Made by a program: the position numbers and the translations under genes. Source: CAZHBA01 sp964530225 (GTDB taxonomy: Bacteria; Pseudomonadota; Alphaproteobacteria; UBA6615). From it: a stretch of 26,422 bases of DNA. Positions 1 to 6,982 of this stretch are shown here, piece by piece. The stretch is from NCBI GenBank assembly GCA_964530225.1, contig CAZHBA010000015.1, positions 1-26,422 of the forward strand. Reading direction: 5' to 3'. How positions within the stretch are numbered: position 1 is the first letter of the stretch; every line of letters starts with the position of its first letter. Below the pieces are notes generated by a model, which searched no databases, was not told the origin of the DNA, and was given only the letters and a program-made list of their open reading frames with translations.

Positions 1-112
1 AAAAACGGCATCGGCTTCTATCAGCGTCTCGAACTGGTCACACACTTTTTCCATTTGAAACGTATCGAATTTCGATGATCGCAAAGCAGAATATTTTTGC
101 CGTTCAGTTTCA
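1..112 (-). other. possible 5' end of a gene leaving the window
   Basis: Just downstream of the tungstate-binding-protein gene there is a good ribosome binding site (GAGGG about 7 bases before an ATG at 112). That frame reads MKLNGKNILLCDHR and then stops after 30 codons. A second ATG at 54, in another frame, opens MEKVCDQFETLIEADAVF and stays open to the window edge. Either the gene starts at 54, or it starts at 112 and has a frameshift near 55-60. The product cannot be named from so few residues. Its position directly behind the transporter genes suggests the same transcript. Confidence 0.25.
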
Positions 113-141
113 TTTGCGTTCCCTCTAGGCTCCGGCGCTCA

Positions 142-975
142 TTATTCCTTGCCGGCGTTGGCAAAGAACACCTGTTTGCCATTCACCGTATAGCGGTTGA
201 TGGCGGACTGTCCCGTCGCGGAGATTACCCAATCAACAAAGGCTTCTGCGTCCTGTTTTTTGACATGGCCGTGAACCGATGGGTTCACCACGATGATACC
301 ATATTGGTTGCGAAGCTTGGGATCGCCCTCTGACAAAATAACGTGGTCGCCTTTGTTGCCGAATTTCTCCCAGGTCGCCCGGTCGGTCAGCGTGTAACCG
401 CCGACTGAGACGGCGATATTTAGGGTGGCGCCCATGCCTGCCCCGGCTTCACGGTACCATTTGCCGCTGAATTGAGCGACGTCGATCCCTGCCAACTTCC
501 AAATTTCGAGACTTTTCTTATGGGTGCCGCTGTCGTCTCCGCGCGAAACGAACACTGATTTGGTATCGGTAATTTTCCTATATGTCTCCTCGACGACGGT
601 CGCGCCCTTGATTTTTGCCGGGTCTACCGCCGGGCCGACAATGACAAAATCGTTAAACATCACCGCGAACCGCTCGACGCCGAAGCCGTTTTTTACGAAG
701 GCAAGTTCGGACGGTTTGTGATGAACGAACACGATATCGGCGTCGCCACGCTCGGCGATGCGCAACGCTTGACCGGTGCCAACACCAACCACCCGGACCT
801 CGATCCGAGTTTCTTTGGTGAACTGCCGCACGATAGTATCGAACAGGCCCGAATTCACGGTCGATGTGGTCGATGCAACGACGATGGACCGGTACTGGGC
901 CCCGGCAATTGCTGGCATCGCTAATACAGCAATCACGATGGCCAATATTTTTGGAACCATCTTTATTTTTGCCAT
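142..975 (-). CDS. tupA: tungstate/molybdate ABC transporter substrate-binding protein (TupA-like)
   Basis: This is a periplasmic oxyanion-binding protein of a high-affinity tungstate (possibly molybdate) importer. The 277-residue product has a signal peptide (residues 1-25, MAKIKMV then a hydrophobic core ending AIAGA) and then the TupA-type oxyanion-binding signature VASTTSTVNSGLFD at about residues 34-47. The two-lobed PBP-like body that follows contains GDADIVFVHH and VSRGDDSGTH. The ATG at 975 was chosen over an upstream one at 1023 because only it places the signal peptide at the N-terminus. It overlaps the end of the ATPase gene by 13 bases, so it is the last gene of a translationally coupled operon. 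The TTSTxxSGL motif favours tungstate over the ModA type, but metal choice is inference. Confidence 0.82.
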   Translation of the reverse strand: MAKIKMVPKILAIVIAVLAMPAIAGAQYRSIVVASTTSTVNSGLFDTIVRQFTKETRIEVRVVGVGTGQALRIAERGDADIVFVHHKPSELAFVKNGFGVERFAVMFNDFVIVGPAVDPAKIKGATVVEETYRKITDTKSVFVSRGDDSGTHKKSLEIWKLAGIDVAQFSGKWYREAGAGMGATLNIAVSVGGYTLTDRATWEKFGNKGDHVILSEGDPKLRNQYGIIVVNPSVHGHVKKQDAEAFVDWVISATGQSAINRYTVNGKQVFFANAGKE

Positions 976-1781
976 CGCGTTTTCACTTCCGAAGGGGCTT
1001 TCAAATCCTGGCGGTGCCACCACAGTAATTCGCCCTTCAGGAACGCCTTCGCCAAATCGTTTTGCGGCGCCTCAAAAAACTGAGTTGCCGGTGAGTTTTC
1101 CAGGATACGTCCGCGGTACATAAACAAGACGTCGTCGGCAACACGGCTGGCCTGGGCCAGATCATGGGTCGCTAAGATAATCTTGGTGCCGGTCTGGCGG
1201 ATCGACTCCACAATATCTTCGAGCGCGTGGGTTGCCGCGGGATCCAAGTTGGCGGTGGGTTCGTCTAAAAACAGCACCTCGGGTTGTAACAACCAGGCTC
1301 GGGCTATGGCCAGGCGCTGTTGCTCGCCAAAGGAAAGCGACCGCGCCGACACTTTCGACAGGCGAAGCAGGCCGGCTTTTTGCAGCATCTCCTCGACCAG
1401 CGAGCGTCGCTCCGCCTGAGACTGGCCCCGCCCCTTCAAGACATAAGCAAGATTGGCCCGCACCGACCGGCGTAGCATGACCGGGCGCTGAAATATCATG
1501 GCTTGATGGCGCGCTGCCGTGTCGCCCGCTGATCCGTGCCAAGTGATGTGTCCTGACGTCGGACGCAGCAAGCCGTGGCAGATTCGCAAGAACAGACTCT
1601 TACCGGCGCCATTAGGCCCGAGAATAACCGTTCGCGTTCCTGCTTCGAGCGTTAGCGTCAGGTCTTTGAGCAGCCGCATGCCGCCGACTTCGAAATTTAC
1701 GTCGTTTAGGGCCAAGGGCAGAATCTTGTTGTTCTCGCCGGCTTGTTGGGTACCGGTCTTTATAGGTTGAAAATTATCCAT
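963..1781 (-). CDS. tupC: tungstate ABC transporter ATP-binding protein (TupC-like)
   Basis: This is the cytoplasmic ATPase that powers the tungstate importer. The 272-residue product has Walker A GPNGAGKS (about 55-62), a Q-loop region near QAMIFQRPVMLRRSV, the ABC signature LSFGEQQR, Walker B VLFLDEPT and the switch histidine in ILATHDLAQASR. The ATG at 1781 was preferred to one at 1802; it overlaps the permease stop by 8 bases, which indicates translational coupling. The first 20 or so residues are a non-conserved extension. The C-terminus (LLWWHRQDLKAPSEVKTRWQK region) is a short tail with no TOBE domain, as expected of Tup rather than Mod ATPases. Confidence 0.85.
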   Translation of the reverse strand: MDNFQPIKTGTQQAGENNKILPLALNDVNFEVGGMRLLKDLTLTLEAGTRTVILGPNGAGKSLFLRICHGLLRPTSGHITWHGSAGDTAARHQAMIFQRPVMLRRSVRANLAYVLKGRGQSQAERRSLVEEMLQKAGLLRLSKVSARSLSFGEQQRLAIARAWLLQPEVLFLDEPTANLDPAATHALEDIVESIRQTGTKIILATHDLAQASRVADDVLFMYRGRILENSPATQFFEAPQNDLAKAFLKGELLWWHRQDLKAPSEVKTRWQK

Positions 1782-2478
1782 ACTTCTTCTTCGCCTTTTC
1801 ACCGACCAGGTACGCCATCGCGTTCACGCTCAGGGCCAAGGTAAGCAATATAATTCCCAGGCCCAGTGCCAACGCCAGGTTACCCTTGCTGGTCTCCAAT
1901 GCGATAGCGGTCGTCATCACCCGGGTTACGTGGTCGATATTGCCGCCGACGATCATCACTGCGCCAACCTCGGCGCTGGCCCTGCCGAAACCGGCCAATA
2001 CCGTCGTTAGCAAGCTGAATCGGCTGTCCCACAAAAGGGTCAATACGGTGTCGCTCGGACCGGTGCCGAAGGATTGCAGCTGCTCGGAATACTCGTTCCA
2101 CAGATCCTCAATGAACTGCCGGGCGAGCGCGACGATAATGGGCGTCACCAGCACGACCTGAGCGAAAATCATCGCTGTCGGCGTAAACAACAGACCCAGA
2201 GTGCCGAGCGGGCCCGAGCGCGACAGGATCAGGTAAACCGTCAAACCGACAACAACCGGCGGTAGACCCATCAGAGCGTTCAAAATAACGATTATTCCGG
2301 TCCGCCCTGGAAAGCGGAAGATAGCCAACACCGCGCCCGCCGGCAGGCCAATCAAGCTGGCAATCGCCACGGCGGTTAGGCTGACACTCAAGGACAGCAT
2401 AACGATTTCCGCCAGGCCGCTCTCGAAATCCGCAATCAGAGATATTGCCGCTCCAAATGCGGCGCTGAAATCCGACAT
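1774..2478 (-). CDS. tupB: tungstate ABC transporter permease (TupB-like)
   Basis: This is the inner-membrane channel subunit of the tungstate importer. It has 234 residues with five to six hydrophobic segments, including SLSVSLTAVAIASLIGLPAG and a C-terminal ALALGLGIILLTLALSVNAM. The stretch ASAEVGAVMIVGGNID is the cytoplasmic EAA-type loop that contacts the ATPase, in the form typical of TupB/ModB permeases. It is the first gene of the operon and is followed at once by the overlapping ATPase and binding-protein genes. The B-C-A order differs from the more usual A-B-C order. The promoter should lie in 2479-2600, but I could not identify convincing -35/-10 boxes. Confidence 0.85.
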   Translation of the reverse strand: MSDFSAAFGAAISLIADFESGLAEIVMLSLSVSLTAVAIASLIGLPAGAVLAIFRFPGRTGIIVILNALMGLPPVVVGLTVYLILSRSGPLGTLGLLFTPTAMIFAQVVLVTPIIVALARQFIEDLWNEYSEQLQSFGTGPSDTVLTLLWDSRFSLLTTVLAGFGRASAEVGAVMIVGGNIDHVTRVMTTAIALETSKGNLALALGLGIILLTLALSVNAMAYLVGEKAKKKYG

Positions 2479-2650
2479 CCTACTCTGCCTGCCTTGATAT
2501 TTTTAACTCGCCGTTAGATTTGTATATTAGCGAAGCACTTTCTACGATGTACTGCAATTAGACCTTGGTGGTGGTATCAGTTTATGCAGTTTCCCAACCG
2601 GTTTGGGCGCTTTGGGCGGAGAGGCTGATAGCTTAGAAAGATCAGATACC
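2479..2650. promoter_or_regulatory. divergent intergenic region between tupB and the DUF3305-like gene
   Basis: This AT-richer spacer separates the minus-strand tungstate operon from the plus-strand DUF3305-like pseudogene, so it must contain any promoter for either. A TAATAT-like element lies near 2521-2526 in the minus orientation, but no clear -35 box stands at the right distance. A 14-codon plus-strand ORF (ATG at 2584) is too short to support. I see no molybdenum/tungsten cofactor riboswitch that I can recognise. Confidence 0.3.
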
Positions 2651-3193
2651 ATGAATATCGACACCGTCCTTGAGCGCCACGAGCTCGATAGCCACTGGTC
2701 GGATGTCAGTTGGCATCTGGCCTAGGTCATTCCTGGCGCATCGGGAATCGACGATTGGATCGAAATCGGCCGCGGCGAAAACTGGGTCTAGTGCCACGCG
2801 GCGACATTGCCCCTGGAAATTTTCCGAAAGGAAACGGAGGGCTACAAACATAATTTATCGCTCGATCCGCCGTCCGTTTATGTCGTTCTGCAAGACGGCG
2901 AGGAGAGCGACCACGATGTGATCCTTCACCTGGTCTCGGTCTGTCCCTACGAAGCGCAGGACTATCTTGATAGCGGCGAGGTTATGGTAGATTCCGTAGC
3001 CATGCCTGACCCCGAACCCGAGCCGGGACAAGACCCGCAAGAGCCAACGGAAGAAGTGGCCGAAACTATCGATGATCCGGAAGCCGTACCAATTGATGTA
3101 GAAACGAATGAATTGGAAACGCCGGAGGCTGGGTCCACGGCCGGCGCAAAAGATTCGGATAAACTAGATGACTCAGGAGGACCTACTGCATGA
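2651..3193 (+). pseudogene. DUF3305-like formate-dehydrogenase accessory gene with two in-frame TAG codons
   Basis: The frame opening at ATG 2651 reads MNIDTVLERHELDSHW, meets TAG at 2723-2725, continues VIPGASGIDDWIEIG, meets TAG at 2789-2791, then reads CHAATLPLEIFRKETEGYKH and VYVVLQD, YEAQDYLDSGEVMVDSVAMP. This order (VLER...W, V.PG, W, H..TL.LE..R.ETE.Y.HNL, PSVYVVL, YLDSGE) is that of DUF3305 proteins as I recall them. They are found beside formate dehydrogenase genes in proteobacteria and their role is unknown. Homology runs through both stops without a frame change, so these look like point nonsense mutations. The last 60 residues are acidic and rich in Glu, Asp and Pro. An internal TTG at 2807 could start a 128-residue truncated product. 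The 3' end overlaps the convergent Mrp gene by 11 bases. Confidence 0.7.
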
Positions 3194-4277
3194 CGATTTT
3201 GGGTGGTGCAGACTTTTCATCCGCCTGTTGCGCCTCGATAGAAGCGATGACTTTCGCGGCTATATCCATATAGGTCTTGGCGTGCACGCTGCCTGATTGG
3301 CTGACGGCGATGGGCTGGCCGCTGTCCGATGTTTCGCGGATCGATACATCCAGGGGTATCTCGCCGAGGAATTCGCATCCCATCTGTTCCGCCGTCGCCC
3401 GGGCGCCACCATGGTCGAATATATCGGTGCATTCGCCGCAATGGGGACAACTAAAATAGCTCATGTTTTCGATCAGCCCGAGTATGGGGACTTCGACCTG
3501 GCGAAACATGTTGAGGCTCTTGCGCGCGTCGAGCAGGGAGATGTCTTGCGGCGTCGAGATGATGACCGCGCCGGCCAATGGTACCTGCTGAACCAGGGTT
3601 AACTGCGCATCACCGGTGCCCGGCGGAAGGTCGACGACGAGTATGTCCAACGGCGCCCATTCGACTTCGCTGAGCAACTGGTTCAGTGCGCCCATCACCA
3701 TGGGACCGCGCCACACGACCGGTTCCTCGGCTTCCATGAGAAAACCCATGGACATGCATTTCACGCCATAGTTTTCTAACGGCACGATGCGGTTCTCCGC
3801 ATTTATTTTCGGCTGTTTGTCGATTCCCATCATGCGCGGCACCGACGGTCCATATATATCCGCATCGAGAATGCCGACGGATTTGCTGAGGCGGGCCAGC
3901 GCCAACGCCAGATTAACTGCGGTCGTCGACTTGCCAACGCCGCCCTTGCCCGAAGCGACGGCGATAATTGCGCCTATGTCTAAGGTGTCGGTGTCGGGTT
4001 CAGCGGGTACGGCGGAGGCACTGGCCTCTACCGCTTCGGTCAACACGGCGGTTGCAGACAACACGCCGGTTACGGTGGCGGCGGCCTTTTCGCAGGCGAC
4101 GCGAACCGGCTCCATTTCCTGCGCCTTCTCGGCTGAGGTGTCGACGGACAGGTGAACCATTCTGTCCTTGATGACCAAGCCGGAAACCAAGCCAAGGCTA
4201 ACGACGTCGGTGCCGCTGCCCGGTACCGGAACGCCCCGTAGCGCTTCAATGATCTGTTCTTCCTCTACGGACGCCAT
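3183..4277 (-). CDS. apbC: Mrp/NBP35-family P-loop ATPase, iron-sulfur cluster carrier
   Basis: This cytoplasmic scaffold/carrier protein binds a [4Fe-4S] cluster and delivers it to target enzymes, possibly the Fe-S rich Mo/W oxidoreductases implied by neighbouring genes. The 364-residue product has an N-terminal MIP18/DUF59 domain (about 1-85), a variable linker, and a P-loop domain with the deviant Walker A SGKGGVGKST (about 109-118), DADIYGPSVPRMMG, the Walker B-like VDLPPGTGDAQL and the cluster-ligating CPHC of SYFSCPHCGEC in the C-terminal third. Length and motif order are normal and complete. The start at ATG 4277 is the only one that gives the full DUF59 domain. It terminates with TAG and runs convergently into the DUF3305-like gene. 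Confidence 0.92.
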   Translation of the reverse strand: MASVEEEQIIEALRGVPVPGSGTDVVSLGLVSGLVIKDRMVHLSVDTSAEKAQEMEPVRVACEKAAATVTGVLSATAVLTEAVEASASAVPAEPDTDTLDIGAIIAVASGKGGVGKSTTAVNLALALARLSKSVGILDADIYGPSVPRMMGIDKQPKINAENRIVPLENYGVKCMSMGFLMEAEEPVVWRGPMVMGALNQLLSEVEWAPLDILVVDLPPGTGDAQLTLVQQVPLAGAVIISTPQDISLLDARKSLNMFRQVEVPILGLIENMSYFSCPHCGECTDIFDHGGARATAEQMGCEFLGEIPLDVSIRETSDSGQPIAVSQSGSVHAKTYMDIAAKVIASIEAQQADEKSAPPKIVMQ

Positions 4278-4297
4278 GTTTCAACTCGTGTTGTTAA

Positions 4298-4774
4298 GTG
4301 CCAGGGAATAGTGATGACATAAACATTAAATGCCGAAAATCAAAATGCGGTCGTCAGCCGCGTCAGAAGATCGCACACACAACAAGTTTTTGTGAACACC
4401 AGCCGCCCATCGAGCGTCAATTTCTCTTCGCGAGCCTTTTGGCGGTGGCAATGTTAATACCAGTGGCCGGTGCGAACGCGGCCATGTCGAAAGACTGGGT
4501 CTCGGCCTAGGTGGCGAAGGAATTCGGCGTCAAGGTGCTGGACGTAAATGCCGGTACGGCGGACGGAAAAGCCGTTTTCATCGTCAAAATTATGTGCCTT
4601 GGCGGCGATTTTAAAACTGCCTTTCAGGTCAATACTTGGGTCGTCGATGCCGAGGATGGGAAACGGATATCTTAATTTTGCCATCTGTCGAGCGGTCAAA
4701 AGCGTTCCGGTGGATACCAATCCCATCCTAACCAAAAGTCAATGGACGCGCTTAGAGACCATGTTTGGCGATAG
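4298..4774 (+). pseudogene. degraded exported small protein gene with in-frame TAG and TAA
   Basis: One frame holds a signal-peptide-like stretch (FLFASLLAVAMLIPVAGANA) followed by MSKDWVSA, TAG at 4508-4510, then VAKEFGVKVLDVNAGTADGK, AVFIVKIM, FQVNTWVVDAEDGKRIS, TAA at 4673-4675, then FCHLSSGQKRSGGYQSHPNQ and SMDALRDHVWR before TAG at 4772-4774. Protein-like composition continues across both stops in the same frame. The TAA sits where a CAA (Gln) codon would differ by one transition. I do not recognise the family with certainty; it looks like a small periplasmic protein of about 110-120 residues. No good start codon precedes the signal peptide (the in-frame ATG at 4298 is far upstream), which also suggests decay. 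Confidence 0.55.
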
Positions 4775-4792
4775 GTTCGAGAGAGGGTTGAT

Positions 4793-4930
4793 ATGATAAT
4801 TTTTATACTCAGTGTTATCGCAATCATTGTCATCACGGCGGTAGCGGCGATTATCTTGCCCGGTTTCGATGCCAGCCCGGCCCCTGTGGTGCCGGGCTTT
4901 GCATTAGCTGACCTAAACCAAGTAGGCTAA
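4793..4930 (+). CDS. 45-residue single-pass membrane protein (small ORF)
   Basis: An ATG at 4793, preceded by a purine-rich GAGAGG about 7 bases upstream, opens a 45-codon frame ending in TAA at 4928-4930. The product starts MIIFILSVIAIIVITAVAAI, a clear transmembrane helix, and ends with a Pro-rich tail (PGFDASPAPVVPGFALADLN). It begins 18 bases after the stop of the degraded gene and ends 33 bases before fdhD, so the three would be co-transcribed. I do not recognise it. Support comes from the ribosome binding site, the strongly hydrophobic N-terminus and the position. It could also be a chance frame. Confidence 0.45.
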   Translation: MIIFILSVIAIIVITAVAAIILPGFDASPAPVVPGFALADLNQVG

Positions 4931-4963
4931 TTTGTGCCTTTTTTGCTGTTACCGGAGCGAACC

Positions 4964-5848
4964 ATGATCACTCAGGTGGTTAAGCCAAATCCAGACGATC
5001 CCCGCCTGACCGAGTACGTTACCGGAATCGACGAGCAAGGCGGCCACGTCAAGGCTTCGGTGGTCGTCGAACGCCCGTTGACGCTGTTTCTCAACGACCA
5101 GGAAATTGTCACCGTGATGACGGTCGGCGATTACCCCGAGTACCTGGCGGTCGGTTATCTTGCTAACCAGAACATGCTGCTGCCCGACGACGAGATCGTC
5201 GAGGTCGTGTACGACGACGACCTGGAATTGGTGGTTGTGCGGACGGCGCGCCAAACCGACTACGAAGCCAAGCTGAAGAAAAAGACCCTGACTAGCGGCT
5301 GTGCCCAGGGCACAGTGTTTGGCGATTTGATGGAGACCTTCGAGGGCGTAAAGTTGAACGGCGACGCCGTGATCAAAACATCGTGGCTTTACGCGCTAAC
5401 GAAGGAAATCAATACGACGCCGAGCCTCTACCTGGCCGCCGGCGCGATCCATGGCTGCGTATTGTGCGAGCGCGACCGGCCTCTGCTATATATGGAAGAT
5501 GTAGGCCGTCACAACGCGGTCGATAAGATTGCCGGCTATCTGTGCCTGAACGGCGTTAGCGCCGATGACAAAATCTTCTACACTACCGGCCGCCTGACCT
5601 CTGAAATGATCATCAAGGCCGTTCATATGGGAATCCCCATCCTGGTATCGCGCTCAGGCTTTACCGCATGGGGGGTCGATCTTGCCCGTCAGGCGGGGTT
5701 GACGCTGATCGGCCGCGCGCGTGGCCAGCGCTTTTTAGCTCTGGCCGGCGAGGACCGTATCGTTTTCGACGCCGAACTTGGGGCAGAACCTCAAGCTAGC
5801 GCCGAAACCGCCCCCAAGACCGGTAAGAGAACCCCAAAAGCCGTTTAA
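4964..5848 (+). CDS. fdhD: formate dehydrogenase accessory sulfurtransferase FdhD
   Basis: FdhD carries sulfur from the cysteine desulfurase to the molybdenum/tungsten bis-MGD cofactor of formate dehydrogenase in the cytoplasm and is needed for its activity. The 294-residue product has the FdhD hallmarks: GYLANQNML in the N-terminal third, TSGCAQGTVFGD near residue 110, AGAIHGCVLC near 170 and MEDVGRHNAVDKIAG. The downstream core contains TTGRLTSEMIIKA and ILVSRSGFTAWGVDLA. The loop that in E. coli carries a Cys-x-x-Cys pair has a single Cys here (SGCAQG); a C-x-x-C occurs instead in HGCVLC. I chose ATG 4964, with GGAG 6 bases upstream, over a GTG at 4934. The gene shares its last four bases with the convergent hydrolase gene. 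Confidence 0.93.
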   Translation: MITQVVKPNPDDPRLTEYVTGIDEQGGHVKASVVVERPLTLFLNDQEIVTVMTVGDYPEYLAVGYLANQNMLLPDDEIVEVVYDDDLELVVVRTARQTDYEAKLKKKTLTSGCAQGTVFGDLMETFEGVKLNGDAVIKTSWLYALTKEINTTPSLYLAAGAIHGCVLCERDRPLLYMEDVGRHNAVDKIAGYLCLNGVSADDKIFYTTGRLTSEMIIKAVHMGIPILVSRSGFTAWGVDLARQAGLTLIGRARGQRFLALAGEDRIVFDAELGAEPQASAETAPKTGKRTPKAV

Positions 5849-6573
5849 AACGTTTCCACGAAAAAGTCGCGCATCATCCGGTATGACTGCTGGCACAACT
5901 CCTCGTCGTAGACCTGCACCGGCGGATTGTTCGCGCCGTGGACGCAGAACGAGTGGGTGCCGCGCCCGAACATCATGATCTGCCAATCGACCTCGGCCCC
6001 AGTTAGCTCTTCCTCCAGCGCATCCATCATCGGCTTTGGCGTCACCGGGTCGGTCGAACCGTGTAGCGCTAGCACGCGCCCCTTGAAGTCGGGCGCCGCA
6101 CCGGGATTGACCGGGTTGGGCGCGGTAACGTGGAACACCACAGTGGCTTTGAAGTTAGCGCCGGCGCGCGCTTGCTCCAGCGCGAAGCCGCCGCCCATGC
6201 AATAGCCGATGGCGCCGATCTTGTCGGGTTCGATCAGGCCGCGCTCGATCGCTTCGGTGGTTAGCGCCTCGAAGGCTTTGGTGCCGCAGCCAAGAATGAG
6301 CGGCAGGTTGCCGCGTACTCCAGTGGCACTCGCCAGCAGTTCGTCGTCGGTTTTTTCCCGCTCGCCGTAGCCGACGCCGTACATGTCGGCTACCATCATG
6401 ACGTAGTCGCTGCCGCCGGCATCTACGGCCATGTCGACAGTGTGGCTGCACACGCCTAGCCAGTCCGGCTGTACGAATATGCCAGGGCGCTTTTCAGCAA
6501 CGCTGTCGTCGTAGACCAGCAAGCCCTCGAATTGACTGCCGTCATATTCGTAAGGAATCGCTATTTCGGCCAT
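5845..6573 (-). CDS. dienelactone hydrolase family protein
   Basis: This is a cytoplasmic alpha/beta hydrolase of the dienelactone hydrolase family, which opens lactone rings such as 4-carboxymethylene-butenolide in chlorocatechol-type pathways; the real substrate here is unknown. The 242-residue product carries the family's Cys nucleophile in GYCMGG (Cys125), the acid in LHGSTDPVTP (Asp175) and the His in GRGTHSF (His207). Length is normal and the triad is complete. It is transcribed toward fdhD and the two stop codons interlock over 4 bases. It may belong functionally with the aromatic-compound genes further along rather than with fdhD. Confidence 0.85.
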   Translation of the reverse strand: MAEIAIPYEYDGSQFEGLLVYDDSVAEKRPGIFVQPDWLGVCSHTVDMAVDAGGSDYVMMVADMYGVGYGEREKTDDELLASATGVRGNLPLILGCGTKAFEALTTEAIERGLIEPDKIGAIGYCMGGGFALEQARAGANFKATVVFHVTAPNPVNPGAAPDFKGRVLALHGSTDPVTPKPMMDALEEELTGAEVDWQIMMFGRGTHSFCVHGANNPPVQVYDEELCQQSYRMMRDFFVETF

Positions 6574-6692
6574 ATCATGCCTCCCCCATTTTGTGCTCCA
6601 AGATGTTGCAGGATCCTCATGTCAACATCGTGCCATGCCGTGCGCGTCTGCGCTATACCGCTCAAAATCCAGTGCGGCAGTGGAAATCCACC

Positions 6693-6957
6693 ATGACAGC
6701 AACAGCCGACATCCTCACAGAAATCGACTGTGCCCGCAGTGTCCTCGACCAGAAGGGCTACGTGCCGCCGTGCGAAAACGACCGCTATTCCTTCGCCTGC
6801 CGACTTGCACTGGGACCGACAATTCGCCGCAGTTTCTGACGTAGACCTATTGGGAGTTCTTCGACTGGTACATGAAGAGGGCCCACACCCATTACAGCAA
6901 GCTGAAAGTGCGCGAGAATGACGTGGTCGAGGTTTGGTCTCGGCTTCTAGTGATTTA
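6693..6957 (+). pseudogene. remnant of an unidentified gene, frame-shifted
   Basis: The 409-base gap between the hydrolase and MFS genes is not empty. ATG 6693 opens MTATADILTEIDCARSVLDQ, then KGYVPPCENDRYSFACRL, which stops at TGA 6837. Just beyond, a different forward frame reads TYWEFFDWYMKRAHTHYSKL, then KVRENDVVEVWSRLLVI, to TAG at 6955-6957. The second stretch has strong protein-like composition and follows an in-frame TAG at 6842-6844. I interpret this as one small gene of about 90 codons broken by a frameshift near 6830. I do not recognise the family. It could be two chance frames. Confidence 0.35.
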
Positions 6958-6982
6958 GGTATATTGTCTAAAGTAACTTGCC

